64,000 nucleotides of DNA. Source: Endothia cerciana (lineage: Eukaryota > Ascomycota > Sordariomycetes > Diaporthales > Cryphonectriaceae). A model generated the notes under the pieces. The model was not told the DNA's origin. It made no database searches and saw nothing but the letters and a program-made list of their open reading frames with translations. Location: assembly GCA_026119935.1 (NCBI GenBank), contig JALRMH010000002.1:434001-498000 (forward strand), given 5' to 3'. Position 1 is the first letter of the stretch. Every line of letters begins with the position of its first letter. The translations under genes and the position numbers were made by a program. This document shows positions 41,637 to 53,755 of the stretch, in pieces.

Positions 41637-44600
41637 CGCTCCAGGTATTTTGGACCCATAAAGCAGAACATCAACGCCTTCCGATAGTGGGATCGAATTC
41701 AGGTCAGCAGGTTCCAAGCCAGCCATCAGCAGCAGCTGAGGGAGGGTGATCCACAGAATCATACACTGCCTGCCATCGAAGTGGCGTGGGAGCCCGGCGA
41801 CGTTCCAGACCATTCTTTTTTGGAGCCGTCCCTTGAGATGATGGCAGCCGGGGTTCCAGAAGCAGAACGACGTGCATGGTCCTTGCATCAATAGTCCGTC
41901 ACTCCGATTACTCAGACTCACCAGCATTTCCAGCAGTATCACAATCTTAGACGCATCGCGTGGCTTCGATCCGAGATGGTGGTTAGGACCTGCTCTGACC
42001 TTGCTATCGCCAGAATGCAGACGGACAGAGACCGACCACTGTTGCCTGGCATGGTATGCACATCGTCTTAACCAAGATCTGTCAAATATTGACTGTATAA
42101 CCATCATGAATCTGCACCGGATACCGGTTTGGGAGGATCGGCAAGACAATTAACGCGGGGTGCGACGACGAGGAGGAGGAGGAGGTGGAGGAGGAGGTTG
42201 CATAATCACAGGTATGGCCCATGGTCTCGGTGGTCAAAGAAGGTGTTGTCGTCGTTTGGCGGACCAATCGACGCAACGCCAACTTGGGACGATCATTGGC
42301 TCCGCGTACGACGTTGTGGACCCGCGTGGTCGGGCCCGGAGAGGCACAAATTAATAGGGTGACTGGGCGCTAACGGGCGGGCCGTGGACGGATCAGATAC
42401 GCAGCTATGCGTCCAGTGGAGAGCCGCATGAGCCCAACCCCGCTGTCACACCTTCAGACGAACACCACACCTCGCCCAGACATCTCGCGCTGTCTTCATG
42501 CCGCGCTGCCCGCTGCCTGAACATATGGCACCCAGCATGCATCGGCCACCATCACAGGAATGGCGTCTCGCAATGTGACCGGACATCGGGATGCTGCGCG
42601 ACCCTCTACATGGCCACCGGTCAAGGAACCTACGACACAACGTCCGAGCTCTACGGGGGGGGGGGGGGTTGCTGTGCTGGCCGTGCTTGGTCTTTAACCG
42701 GGATGCCGCTCTGCCATGCCATCTGCAGCCTTGATGGAGCTGAGCTACGCGCAGCACCTGGAGCTTGACTATGCGTCGACGTTGGGCCATTGATGGCGCC
42801 CTCGCCCGCCTCTGATTGGAGGCAGCAGCCGTCAGTCTTGACGTCCAGGGACTCACCTCACTTTCTCATTGGAAGTTCGACTAGTCACCTACTATCGCAG
42901 AGGCGCGTGGAGTGGCCGCGAGAGGCTTGTCGTGCCTAGGCTGAAGACCATCCAGCACGTGATGCTCTCTCAGCCCCCTCGGGACTGTACCCATACCGTC
43001 CCCCAAGTCCCAACGGCGGCGACTCTTGAGCTCCACTAGTGTCAGACTCACCACAATAATAGTTTAAATCGCTACGACAACCGTGTCTATGGCTGGACGA
43101 CCTCCTCTTCGATGCTCTAGCGTACTAGCACCGTATGGGATGTCAGCCTGGGTGTCGACGAGATGCCAACAAGAGCGCAGTGTTTTGAGGCACGACAGAT
43201 TCACCCCCTTCTGGTCTCGTATGTGAGGAAAGGGTATTGATGGTCTCTTCCAGGCTGTCTTATAGGATCTCGAGCCTGTGGTCGACCCTTCGCGCGAACG
43301 CATTCTACAATCGACCTGCCTTGAGCATTTAGTGAGCGTCTTGGCAGCCGCTTCCACCTCATCAACCCTTCTCCGGAGAATCAGCCATCGGCATATTCCC
43401 CAACTGATTGAAGCGATCGACTGGAGCAACCGACCGGGAGAGGGAAGCTTGGAGTGCCAGAGTAATTCCTCCACTTGCCCGCCTAGCGGCACGCTCTGAT
43501 GACCTGGGCACTGTCGACATCCGACCTGCTAACTTTGTCTCGCGTCTGCTCAGCTTCGGACACCACACAACGGATATGATGTCCGTCATGTCTTGCCCGT
43601 GGAGAAAGGGCCCACAAACGGCCAGATAACCCGTCTTGTTTCCAGTCTTCGCACCATCCAGGGACTCGAATCTGCTGCGGTAGACTGGGCCGGGAGGGCC
43701 CGGGCATATCGAAATGGTGTGCACGTACGGTGAACCTCGGGTGAGCCCTTCTCCATGCGCGATGTCTAGTCTGTTAAAGTCCTTCTCCGGGGCAGAATTG
43801 GCCATTCACCTTTGCCCACACAGCCTTTTGTCACTGACGCAAGAGCATGTATGAAAGACAACCCGGCCCAGACGAGCAACTTTTCTCGGCGCCATCGTGG
43901 ACCCCAACTTTCTGTAACCACTGGTTGCCCACAGAAACGCTCACCTTGACCGCCTGAGGTGCGGTGTGCCGCCTGAACGTTGCAGCCTGCTGCGCCAACT
44001 TACACTATTCGCCAGCGGTTGTGCTCAAAATCAACGGGCACTCCAGCTCACGACCAACCGAGCTAGCCTCTAATTGTGCGAGTGCTACAACGTTCAAGTT
44101 AGCCTTCATCCTTCACCTCGGTCGTCTCTTCCCTCTTTTCACTTACCACAACCACCACCGCATGGCCTCTGTGACTGGCCGTAGTGCAGCTTCAGCCTAG
44201 CCGTCGGCCCTCCTGGCGTCAGAGTCGTCACTCACTTCTCCTGTGTTAAGCCGGCTCCCGTCAGGGTCATAAAAAAAAACGACAGTTCACTAGGATATGC
44301 ATTGAATGTCGACGAACACCAGGCACATTCGGCTGCAGGATGAGCAAGCCTGCACATGCGTGCATGGTTGCCTACCGCCCGGGCTTCGCATGGGTAGATT
44401 CGTCATGGCAATCGACGCAGAACATCGAGGGATGTCATGGTACATTGCGAGGGGACTTCCCTTGTACAGAGATACTCACAGTCTGCGCTCAGGGGGTTGT
44501 GCAGCTCACCTGTGTTAGGTTATTGCTGACCGGTTTCCAAATGCTTCTCTGACCGTCGGCCGCCACGGTCAGCCTCCTCTGCAAGGAGGTCCCAGCCTCG

Positions 44601-47256
44601 GCAGACCGACATTTACACCGAGGGTGGATGGGTTTCGCGACCTCTCGGGGCTTTGCGATAATGTCCGACCAAGTTTGGCAGGCAATCTCCACCCCGGATC
44701 TCACATCGTGGCCGCACTTTCCGCAGTCAAGAAACGCCAGTTAAGATGAAGCCCGAACCATAACACCCCGACTTAGGATCTCCAGGTTACAGAGTTGTGC
44801 TGATCACGGTCGTCAGCCGCGGGGGTAAGTGGGCCGAACCGCTGGGACGCCCACCTGACAAATCAGAAACCCCCCCGGGCATCGCGACTTATTTCATTTA
44901 TTTTCTTAATCTCTGTTGAGCGACACCTATTGCCTTGTTGCCTCACGGGGGCTCACTCATCCCCCAAGCCTCGTCATCGAACGTCCCTGTCGGGCTTCAG
45001 GTTGTGTGCAAGATACCAGGCACAGCGTGCATCTCGGGCACCATCTAGAGGTCGGCGGAGCCTGGGAAGTTTCGACGTCGTCATCATTGGAGTTTCGCCG
45101 CAAGTGCAAGAAACGCTGGCTAGGTCTCGGGTTTCCAACACAACCAGAGTATGTTAGTACACAGGCAGCATCTGTGAATGGTCAACGCCAAGGCGTATGA
45201 GGAGCAAGCCTGAGAAGACAGAGGGGTCTTCATACAAAAATCCCCTGAGATGGATGGGGCGGACAGAATCCCCATAGATCCTTCAATCCCCCGAGGCTTT
45301 CTTACCTTCCTATATTCTCTTTCTCTCTCATCCTTTCTACTTCGAAGAGTGGGTTGGCCATGCATTCAATTGTGCCCACAGAGCCATGGCAACATGCTCT
45401 CCTTCCTAGTGGAAGCCCGGGCAAGCCTGGTTCCCCCCCAACCACGGGTAGAGCTTGGTGCCCACTACCCGGCGCCGTTCTGACTCAGTTTCACACCCAA
45501 CCTCGAGGAGGGCATTGTCAGCTGGCCCAAGGATCTTGTCATGGGGACAGCAATCTTTGTCATGAGGCTGTACTGGTTGCCTCGTCATCCCCCTCCTTTT
45601 CAACAGATCGACGAGCTCATGGATGGTGTCTTCTCGCAGAAGAGGTGGTCCAGTCTGCCTATAGTGCTAGTCCAGGCGCCTGGCTATCAGACCCCACACG
45701 TGGCTGCCCCCACAAAGCAGGCATGATGATGGTGGATGTTGCAATGGCTTCCAGAGAGAGCGGGGGGGGGGTGTGGGGTTGAACCATCCCAGCACCAGTC
45801 TGTCACAAAACCTTCAATGTTTTGGAGTGGTGTCATTTTTTCCTATCTACTCTGTTCCTAACAACGTCCAAAGTTATTGGTCAGTTTGGAACCCTAGTGA
45901 GCCTCGCATTCACCGGATTACTGCTTGGGGTGGGGGGGTCCCAGGTTGCATCCTGCGAGGCGTATTACATCATGCGCATCCTGCATGCACAGGCGCGCCC
46001 CTTCAAGTAGCTGCATGAGCTATCAATATATTGAGCACCCACCTAATACCACTCATGCAATTCCTCACACCCTCAGACGGTGCTTCTGACCTCCTCGCAA
46101 CTCCTTCTTCGGGTCAATTGGTATTTCACCTGCAACGGCGAGGAAAGGTCTGACTGGGACCTTACTGTGAGACGGTGGTCGGGTGACTCAGCCACGGCGC
46201 TCACCGTCCTGGGGGAGCTTCGGGGAGATCAGTTGCGAGCCTCGGGTCGCCCGCATGAAGCCACTGCTGGCGAGTGGTGGGGGGGGGGCCTCGACTCGAA
46301 AAAGCTGCATCAGTGGCTCCTCCTACATCCCCTCCAATGGGATGGATATGCACGCCATCCCTGGCCCCGCCTGTAGTCTCACCGTGCGTGAACCGCTCGC
46401 TCCCCGGCAGGCTCGCGGCGCTGTTTCCGCCCAGAAATCCTGACAAGGCCATTGCACCTCCTGGTGAGGTAAGTATGCAGGCAGACACTCGACAGAGGGG
46501 CGGCCTCTGTCGATGACTACCACTTCTCGTCTAGCCTGCCTCAAGCACGTCGTGTCATGCTGTCAGACAAGGCAAACGGTAAAAAAAAAAAAAAAAGAAA
46601 AAAAAAAAGGGGGGCCTTCTGCATGTCTCGTTGCTCGAGACCGAGCCTGCCGGAGGCTTTGAGCTTCCCCGGCTCGTGATCTCCCCCCCGGATGACCCTT
46701 GCCGATGACAGGCAGCCAGAAAGGAACAAAAAACATTGTTCGACCGCGCCCCGGCTCTGTTCAACAAGAAAGGGGTGGTTACCAGCCGGTCACGAGCCGC
46801 GCGCCGCCCGCCGTTATCAGCACTTTTTCGTCAGAGGGGTCCTCGGCCCTGGCTGTGATTTCTTGTTTCTGTAGGTTTCTTGGGGTTTTTTTTTCTTTCT
46901 CCTCTTGTCCCAATGATCTGAGAGGCTGCCGGGGGTTGGGTGAAAGGTGGGGGGTCCGTGTGCTGACCGGTAAGCAAAGGTCGGTAGAGGATGGCTGACG
47001 GTGGTGCGTGTGCCTGCTTTAGATGCTGGGTTAGTAGCCTAGCCTCGCCTATCTGCGCGGGGGGTTGGAGTCACCACCACCCCGGCCTGTTTTCCGAGAA
47101 GATGAAAAAGGGCCCCTAGAAACAGCTTCTGGAAGTTGATCCATGATCTGCAGGGTATTTCCCCCGCTTTACCCCTCGCTGCCTTACTTCTACTGGGCCA
47201 ATCAAGCGTGATCCCCTCAAGATGGACGTCCAGGTGCCGAAACTTGTGCAAGGCTC

Positions 47257-47261
<5 letters not shown>

Positions 47262-47290
<29 letters not shown>
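47262..47290 (+). repeat. (AAT)n microsatellite
   Basis: About nine AAT units, seen directly. Confidence 0.9.
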
Positions 47291-47292
<2 letters not shown>

Positions 47293-48593
47293 ATATGGTC
47301 CGCAGGGCGCGACGGTCCGTCCGACGCCCCCGGTGGGCAAAAGGCTAGGCCTGTGATCCTGTCCTTGGCCCTACATCGCCCCGAAGTGCGACCTGCTCAA
47401 GACCCTGCCAAGCAGCCGAAGGTGGGGGGGGGCCTTGTCGAGGCGGAGACCTGGCACACCTGAGGTTGAGGTTCCTATGGTTTGCACGTTTCTTGCCCGT
47501 CCCTCGAGGCGAGAAGGCCCAGGGGACGACAACAGCAGTGAGGCACTATCCGCGGTCTAGAGAGCACGTCCTAGGACAGATTCTTTCTGATTATGATCGA
47601 AGGATAGGACAGATAATGTTCCCACTAGCATGCAACTAGCTGACATTGCACACGAGACCCTCTACCCCCAGAGAAAGTCCGAATTGATAGGACTTCTGAT
47701 GTCTCTGAGAATCCGTCACTAGCATAGCTTATCCAATACAACAACAGACCGAGAGGAGAGATAAAAATAAAAAATAAACAATCCAGAAATAGAAGTCCAA
47801 ACAAGCAAAGTGCCATCAGCCCAGTCGTAGCACGGATACCAAGACTCTAGATGTATGCGGCTATGATGTGTGAGGTACCCGAGAGTGTAGCCTACGTTCT
47901 TGCTGAGCAAAGAAAACCAAACGTATGCGCGTTTACATCCCTCCTAACCCTTGATTCGGGAATGGTGCAGCGGAGGTCATAGGCAAGAAGAGCCATGGAT
48001 GGTCTTTCGGAATCTTCAGGTTGGCGTGTTCCTGAGTGGCTTGTTTCCCAGGAAGTCCAATGCTCCCGGATGGGAAAGGCCGGTAAGGTGCCATACTGAT
48101 CGAGAGAAGGCGATGTGATCTCGACTGAACAATCAAGTTGCCACCAATGAAAACAAAGGGCTATCCTCATGTAGCAGAACTAGGCGGTTGCCTTATCCTG
48201 GAGGGCCGGCGCAGCAGGTTCCAAATGGAGGGTGTCACGAAAGGTTCCATGTCCTAGGGACAGGCCCTTGGGGCTGGGAAGGGAGAGCCCTTCCAGATCC
48301 AAACGCTCAGAAACACAAAAGCAAGCGGCGGATCGGACTCCCGAGATATGCTTTACCGGGGCTTAGTGAATTGTCGAGGTGCTCCGCTCTAGGTAATGTG
48401 GTGTGCCTACTTGGAAGAGTTAGCGGTCAAGCCGCACTGGGGTGGTATGTAGTGGCACCAACAGGATCCCGACTCCGATCGTCACGAGACGAGCACCATG
48501 GCGTCTTTCTGTGGGTGCTTGATGCACATTCTGCTCACCGCCCACCACCGTCGATCCAATGTCCCTAGCCTCGGACGCATCACTGTCGCACGC

Positions 48594-50889
48594 CTACTCG
48601 GTCGCCTCATCAACCATGGTGGCTGTACTGCCAGATGTAGATGCTCCCGAGATCCCGTCGACCATTTCGGCGAGAGTAGCATCCTCGGAAACCTCCGCTT
48701 CCTGGTGGAACTCAGGGGTTGCCTGGAATCGCTTTGTCTTTTCGTCATAGGTCATCCATTTCTTGAAGGATGCCAGCCTTCGGCCAAGCCACAGAACGCG
48801 CTCGCGTCGGTACTCCATCATTGACGGAAGCTCGAAGGATTTCTCGTCTTCCTCGACCTTGTCTCCGCTGAACCAGTCAGATGGGTAGAGCCCATCTGTC
48901 CAAAGAAGGCCTCGCAGGTTCCAGTCCTCAGGAAGAGGCCTTTCGGTGGGTTTAGGGAAGTCTTCTGACTCAATACGGTTGAAATTTTGAAAGCCGATAG
49001 TGAGGGAAGTCAAGAGAAGAGAAGCCTGTGTCCATGGGAAGCTGTGCTCGAGATGCTCCATCGCGGGCTCTCTAGAGGCCATATAGAGCATGAAAGCTAG
49101 CCGGACATGTAGGTAAGGTACAATGTTGGTGTCGCCGTAACGTTTGAAGATCAGGGAATCGCAATCTCTGACGAAAACCGAAATGATAGAGAACATACGC
49201 GACGGAACGGGTTTGATGTCGTCTTCCGAATCCTCCATATGAGTATCGTCCTCAGCCTTCGGGTTGATCGCAGCCATTATAACATTCTCGCTACCTTGCG
49301 CATTCGTATCCGTTTTCCCATACTCCAAGATCGCATTATTGTTAATAATTGCTACAAAACTACCGGGCTCTTTCCAAGAGACGGAAGTTCGTGCAATGTG
49401 GTTGTCAAGCTGAGAGATGAAGTTGGAACTGCTTTTGCTACACTCTTGGATCATCTCATCCACAGGCTGAGGGAGCGGTTTCTCCTTTTCGTTTGTATTA
49501 CTCACAATGAAAAAGATTGCATGTGTTTTAACAAGGTGAAAGTCAATAAGCTGAAGGCGATTTTGGACACCACTGAGGATCGGGTCGAAGAGTGTAAGGA
49601 TGCTATCGCGGGCCGATTTAAAGGGGATCGCAACACATAGACTTTTAGTGTAGTAGAAGAGCTGCTGAACAGCATCCGGCCTGGCTAGAATCGCAAGATG
49701 GTGATGCAGGCGTCCGGTCGTAGGAGCTTTATCACTCGCTTTCGAGTACCAGTGCCTGCTGACACCTGTCCAGGTGTCCCTGTCGCGAACATCCTCATCC
49801 TCAATGGCCATGCGATACCTGCCAAGATCTCCTAGGCACTCGATCCAGGTGTCTTTGAACGTCGGGACGGTCTCATAAAGCAAGGCCATCATGGAATAAG
49901 CCAGGTAGATGAAGGTGAGCATATGTTCCAACGACGCTGGCAGGCGATGTCGCAGTAACTCGAGGAAGGAGTGGATACCGTGCCTCCACATCCTCGCCGG
50001 CATCGCGTACTTCTGGGCAAGCTTCCGGAGCGCAGGCGAGGCAGAAGGGTGTTGCGACGCCAGGAAGAAGTCGTGATGTTCGTGAAGAAGGGTCCGGTGG
50101 AGGGCGATCAGGGCTTGCCATTGCTCGTTATTCAGCCTAGCAGCGGCACTGTCGGTCTGCGCACTCTGCGCACTGTCGACCTCTATGCACTTGGACTCGA
50201 CCATTACGAGCCCTGCATAGATACCCTTGACCTCCGCGACGAGCTGCTCCTGGGATATCGGCCGCGTCTCCGGCTGTGGTATCATGTGCGTCACGGATGG
50301 GTCTTCCTTCTCGTCATCAGCGGCACGGGCACCGCCGGCCCTTGCCCCATGGTATTGTCTTCTTGTCGAGCCTCGTGGTGTCCTCTGTTGAGGTGAGGAA
50401 TGGGAGGCGGTGGCAGCGGCGGTGGCAGCGGCGGTGGCAGCGGCTGACCGTGGCAAGACAGGGTCCCCTTCGGTCCAGAGCCTGCCCTTCGGCTTCGCCG
50501 GGGGCCTCGCGAAGTCGGAGGTGGCGTCGTCCATATGGGCCGTCGTCGAGAGGCCCGGGTCATCGCCAGCGCTGACGGAATTCGAGGGCGACTTGAGGCG
50601 CTTCGGGGAAGGCTCGCCGCCATTGCCGCCCACGTGCTCGGCACTCCGACGGGTCGCGCCCGGCTGCTGCTGCTGCTGGGGTTGCGCGCTCCCTGCATCG
50701 CCCTCGGCGCCTGGCTGTGTCCGATCCCTGGACGGGGCTGCAGCCTCGCTGCGGTCGGGATGGGTTATGTTAGCGCGAACTGCACTTTAAACTGCACTTT
50801 TAGGTGGCACACAGCATTAGGGCCCCCTGTACGCACCCGCGGGCCTGTCGTCGCAAAGCCTTGTTGAAGTTCGTAACGATGTGGGCCAT
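48594..50889 (-). CDS. EST1/SMG7-type DNA/RNA-binding domain protein, two exons
   Basis: Model: exon 1 50889-50837 (MAHIVTNFNKALRRQARG), intron 50836-50749 (GTGCGT...CGCAG, CTAAC branch site near 50773), exon 2 50748-48594; phase 2, 735 aa. The long frame alone has no ATG before codon 34, so the first exon explains the start. Residues 1-190 are low-complexity: a Gln run (about 41-45) and three tandem AAAT units (about 120-131) encoded by a 12-bp repeat. Residues 226-411 form the EST1-type helical repeat: LHRTLLHEHHDFFLASQ, LEHMLTFIYLAYSMMALLYE, CLGDLGRYRMAIED, WYSKASDKAPTTGRLHHHLA, LCVAIPFKSARDSIL. The family includes telomerase cofactor Est1 and NMD factors SMG5-7; filamentous fungi carry many divergent paralogues. 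The rest (412-735) is unassigned. A complete long frame in this gene-poor stretch suggests recent selection. Confidence 0.82.
50408..50443 (+). repeat. Three tandem copies of a 12-bp unit inside the EST1-type gene
   Basis: GGTGGCAGCGGC repeated three times. On the coding strand it gives Ala-Ala-Ala-Thr units, so length changes by 12 bp keep the frame. Confidence 0.85.
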
Positions 50890-53687
50890 TCTCGACGCCC
50901 CCTAAAGGCTAGACGAGCCAGCTGGTGCTGTTGTCAAAGGCAGGAGAAGGGGAGCGCGCTGTCAAGAGACGTAGTTGAGCCCAACCTCGGATCAAGGGTG
51001 ATCGATCTGGTGCGTGTTGAAAGGTTAAGCTGCTACGGCGGGGAGAAAAGTATCGGGTACAGCAAGTGAGGTAGACAAGAACACCCCATGTGTGGGCGGG
51101 GTTACGGAAAGAGGGGGACGGTGCCGCCTTCTGCGAGAGATGGCACTGAGATGGCAGAGGTAAGAGTTACTAAGGATGACCATGATGGATCATCGAGAAG
51201 ACAAGTTGTTCAAATTTGGATGAAACTTCCCAATATATATTTAGGACTGGAACCTTGGATGCGGACCAGAGGCTTTGGGGCAAAGGGGGCAGGTATGCAC
51301 TCAAGTACATGAGTCTATAAGTGTATTGTTTGTACCTGTACAGTTGTACCGCAGTATGATGAATAAATACTGGTACATGTCATGGGGGGTCTCCAGGAAG
51401 AAAGGAAAAAAAGGCACTTTATCGGTCCCCAGTAGCCGATCGAGGTGGGTCGCCCAAATTTCTAGCGCTGGTTGCCTTACGACGCCTGACGGGGTGTGGT
51501 TCGCATCCCCACCATGCGGCTCTGCTGGCGGTCGCCTTGGCCCCAATCCCAGATCGATCAGCCAGCCCTACAACACCAGTGTCTGGATTTTTGGACCCCA
51601 CGGTTTCTACAATGATCTCAGGGCCCGTTGACGAGGCGAGATCCCTTCGAGGTTGAGAATACGGATGCAGGCATGATCCGGGCAACAAGTGTGCATAGTT
51701 GGCCCCGGGAAGGGCGAGGTGAGATGATGGCGAGGTGTGTGACGCATCGACTGGGGAAAAGCAACGGTATGGAGCAAAGTTGTGAAGCTCGATGGAACCT
51801 GATGGAACTCAGGTTGCAGGTGCTTCGCCGACATAGAAATACTCAGACATGACCACACTAATGCGTGCAGCCGGTGTCCAAGGGACGTCCAGAGCTGTAG
51901 GCTTATAGGCCCTGGGACTTGATATCCACTTCCATAATCAATCCGGACAACTGCATGGTGCCAACCCCCCTCATGTGGGACGAGATCGGGTGACCTCTGA
52001 GGACTGGTGTAGACAGGGCATTTTGTGGTGTCTCTACTCGATCCGTATGTGAAAAGGGAAACAACTGGGAGAAGACTAGAGTGCACCATAATCATGGCTC
52101 CCTGTTCATAGAAATTGCGCGTTGTCACCAGGTAGAGAAGCCAGGAGACGACTCATCCTCGTCCAAGCAGACGGGGACGCTCCTTGTGCAATAGAGTTTC
52201 TTGCACTCACCACCAGCCTGCTAAATCTTCCGCAGCTACCCAAGACGTGCATGGCTTGATTGGAACTGGGCAGAGCCGCGATCCTTCAAGCCCACCAAAG
52301 CGTGTTCATATCAACAGGAGACGTTCCTGGACAGTTATCTACCTTAAGGTACTCAGGTAGGGAGCTATATGGATTCTGCTCCCATTGCGTTCTCATCTCA
52401 CCGATCCTGCCTACCACTGAAACCTTGGAAGCGCTGAGCAATCTACCGCGTGGGTACATAGAAGTGCATCGCCCTTGAAGCATGGCCGCGACAAAACATC
52501 GCCCCTCTGTGGGCACGACCACGACTTGAGAGGATGCCCGTCGGCCCAGTTTCCACGAGGGCACTATTAGGCCTATGTAGAGGCCCAGCTACGTGATCCC
52601 CCTCAGAGGCAAGAAGAAATTACCATCAACCCCATGCGTGAGTATTTGTGGTCAAGCCGTATAGCACGAGAGCCGCTTGCGCTTGGATGCCCATCCAGCT
52701 GCACTTCGGACCACCCCGTCGAGTGGCCATCGGGTAGCTACGGCGAGGCTTACGAATGTCCATGAGCCGATCAATCACAGCTGTTATCTACAGGTAGGTA
52801 GGCTGGTGATCCTGAAGAGACGACGAGAGCACCATCTCATGAGAGCCAATACGGCGGGATCAGAACTGTCTTGCCGGTATGGTATGACCTGTAAAAGTCT
52901 GCCATACGCTGGCTATTGCTGTTCATGGTGTCTGTTGTACATGGCTGTCTTGGCTAATTATATAAAATGTTGGCCGACGAACACAAAGAATGACCAGATT
53001 TCAGAGCCTTCATCCCTCGAGCCCGTGACAAAGCATCTCGTAACACAGCGACGTTACTGGGAGTTCATGCAACCTATCAGAGCCCGCGTATCAGTTATGC
53101 TGGAAGCCCACAGTCCGCACGCCTGAGCCGACCTCTTTGACTTCAGCCCTATTCCCACGAGACGAACTACCCAGCAGGCGACACAGGAAGAAGAGGAAAA
53201 GAAGAAAAGACGATATAAAATAAAAAATAAATTTTTTTCAAAGAAAAAAGGCAACATATGACCCGGCGCTGGCGCAGCATCCGATTCTTCGGCTGGGACT
53301 GCTCTATGCGGCCGATTCTGTGGTGAGCTGCAGCATGGCGTTCGCCGCATCTCACGTGGTGCTGACGAGACTTGCGCATATCAACAGCTGACGAGGCAGA
53401 GACGGCAATTCAAAATCTTGCCACGCACCTCTTCCACAACGGCGGTTCCAGAAGCTTCCCAATGTCAAAGGGACATCCTGCGCGATTTACCTGGCCCCGA
53501 CGGGCAATCTATTTTACGAAGAGGGGACAGGAACGGGTTCCTGAACAGAGATTCGCGTTCCGAGTTAGCCCCGATTTGATACGGCCTTGGAAAATTGGCA
53601 GTGCTCCGCCCTCCTGGGGGGGGGGGGGTGGGAGGCGATGGTCTCAGAGGTCGGTGGCAAGTGCCTGGATAGAACCTCGAGCGCGCT
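50890..53687. other. Gene-poor region
   Basis: Nothing supported. A 173-codon minus-strand frame (51607-52128) lacks family features. A short G-rich, tRNA T-arm-like sequence near 51488-51512 does not fold as a tRNA. A 13-nt G homopolymer is at 53616-53628. Confidence 0.4.
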
Positions 53688-53755
53688 GGGACGGACGGAC
53701 GGACGGACGGACGGACGGACAGACAGACAGACAGAGAGAGGAAGAGAGAGAAAGA
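53688..53755 (+). repeat. (GGAC)n / (AGAC)n / (GAGA)n compound microsatellite
   Basis: About eight GGAC units, four AGAC units, then GA-rich sequence. The 4-nt units make artificial Thr-Asp-Gly-Arg and Thr-Asp-Arg-Gln frames. Confidence 0.92.

Larger units (their letters stand above)
41001..48593. other. Long gene-poor region with microsatellites and homopolymers
   Basis: About 7.6 kb without a supportable gene. It holds C/G homopolymers at 41535-41548 and 42655-42668, a CA microsatellite, a GGA-rich tract near 42168-42198, an A-run at 46580-46608 and an AAT microsatellite. Open frames up to about 140 codons show no family features. Confidence 0.4.

Noticed and set aside
45360..45782. Plus-strand frame starting after a CT-rich leader-like stretch
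   Set aside because: The 5' side looks promoter-like, but the translation has no coding character and no splice support.
51488..51512. tRNA T-arm-like sequence (GTGTGGTTCGCATCCCCACC)
   Set aside because: No matching acceptor, D or anticodon arms at the right distances.
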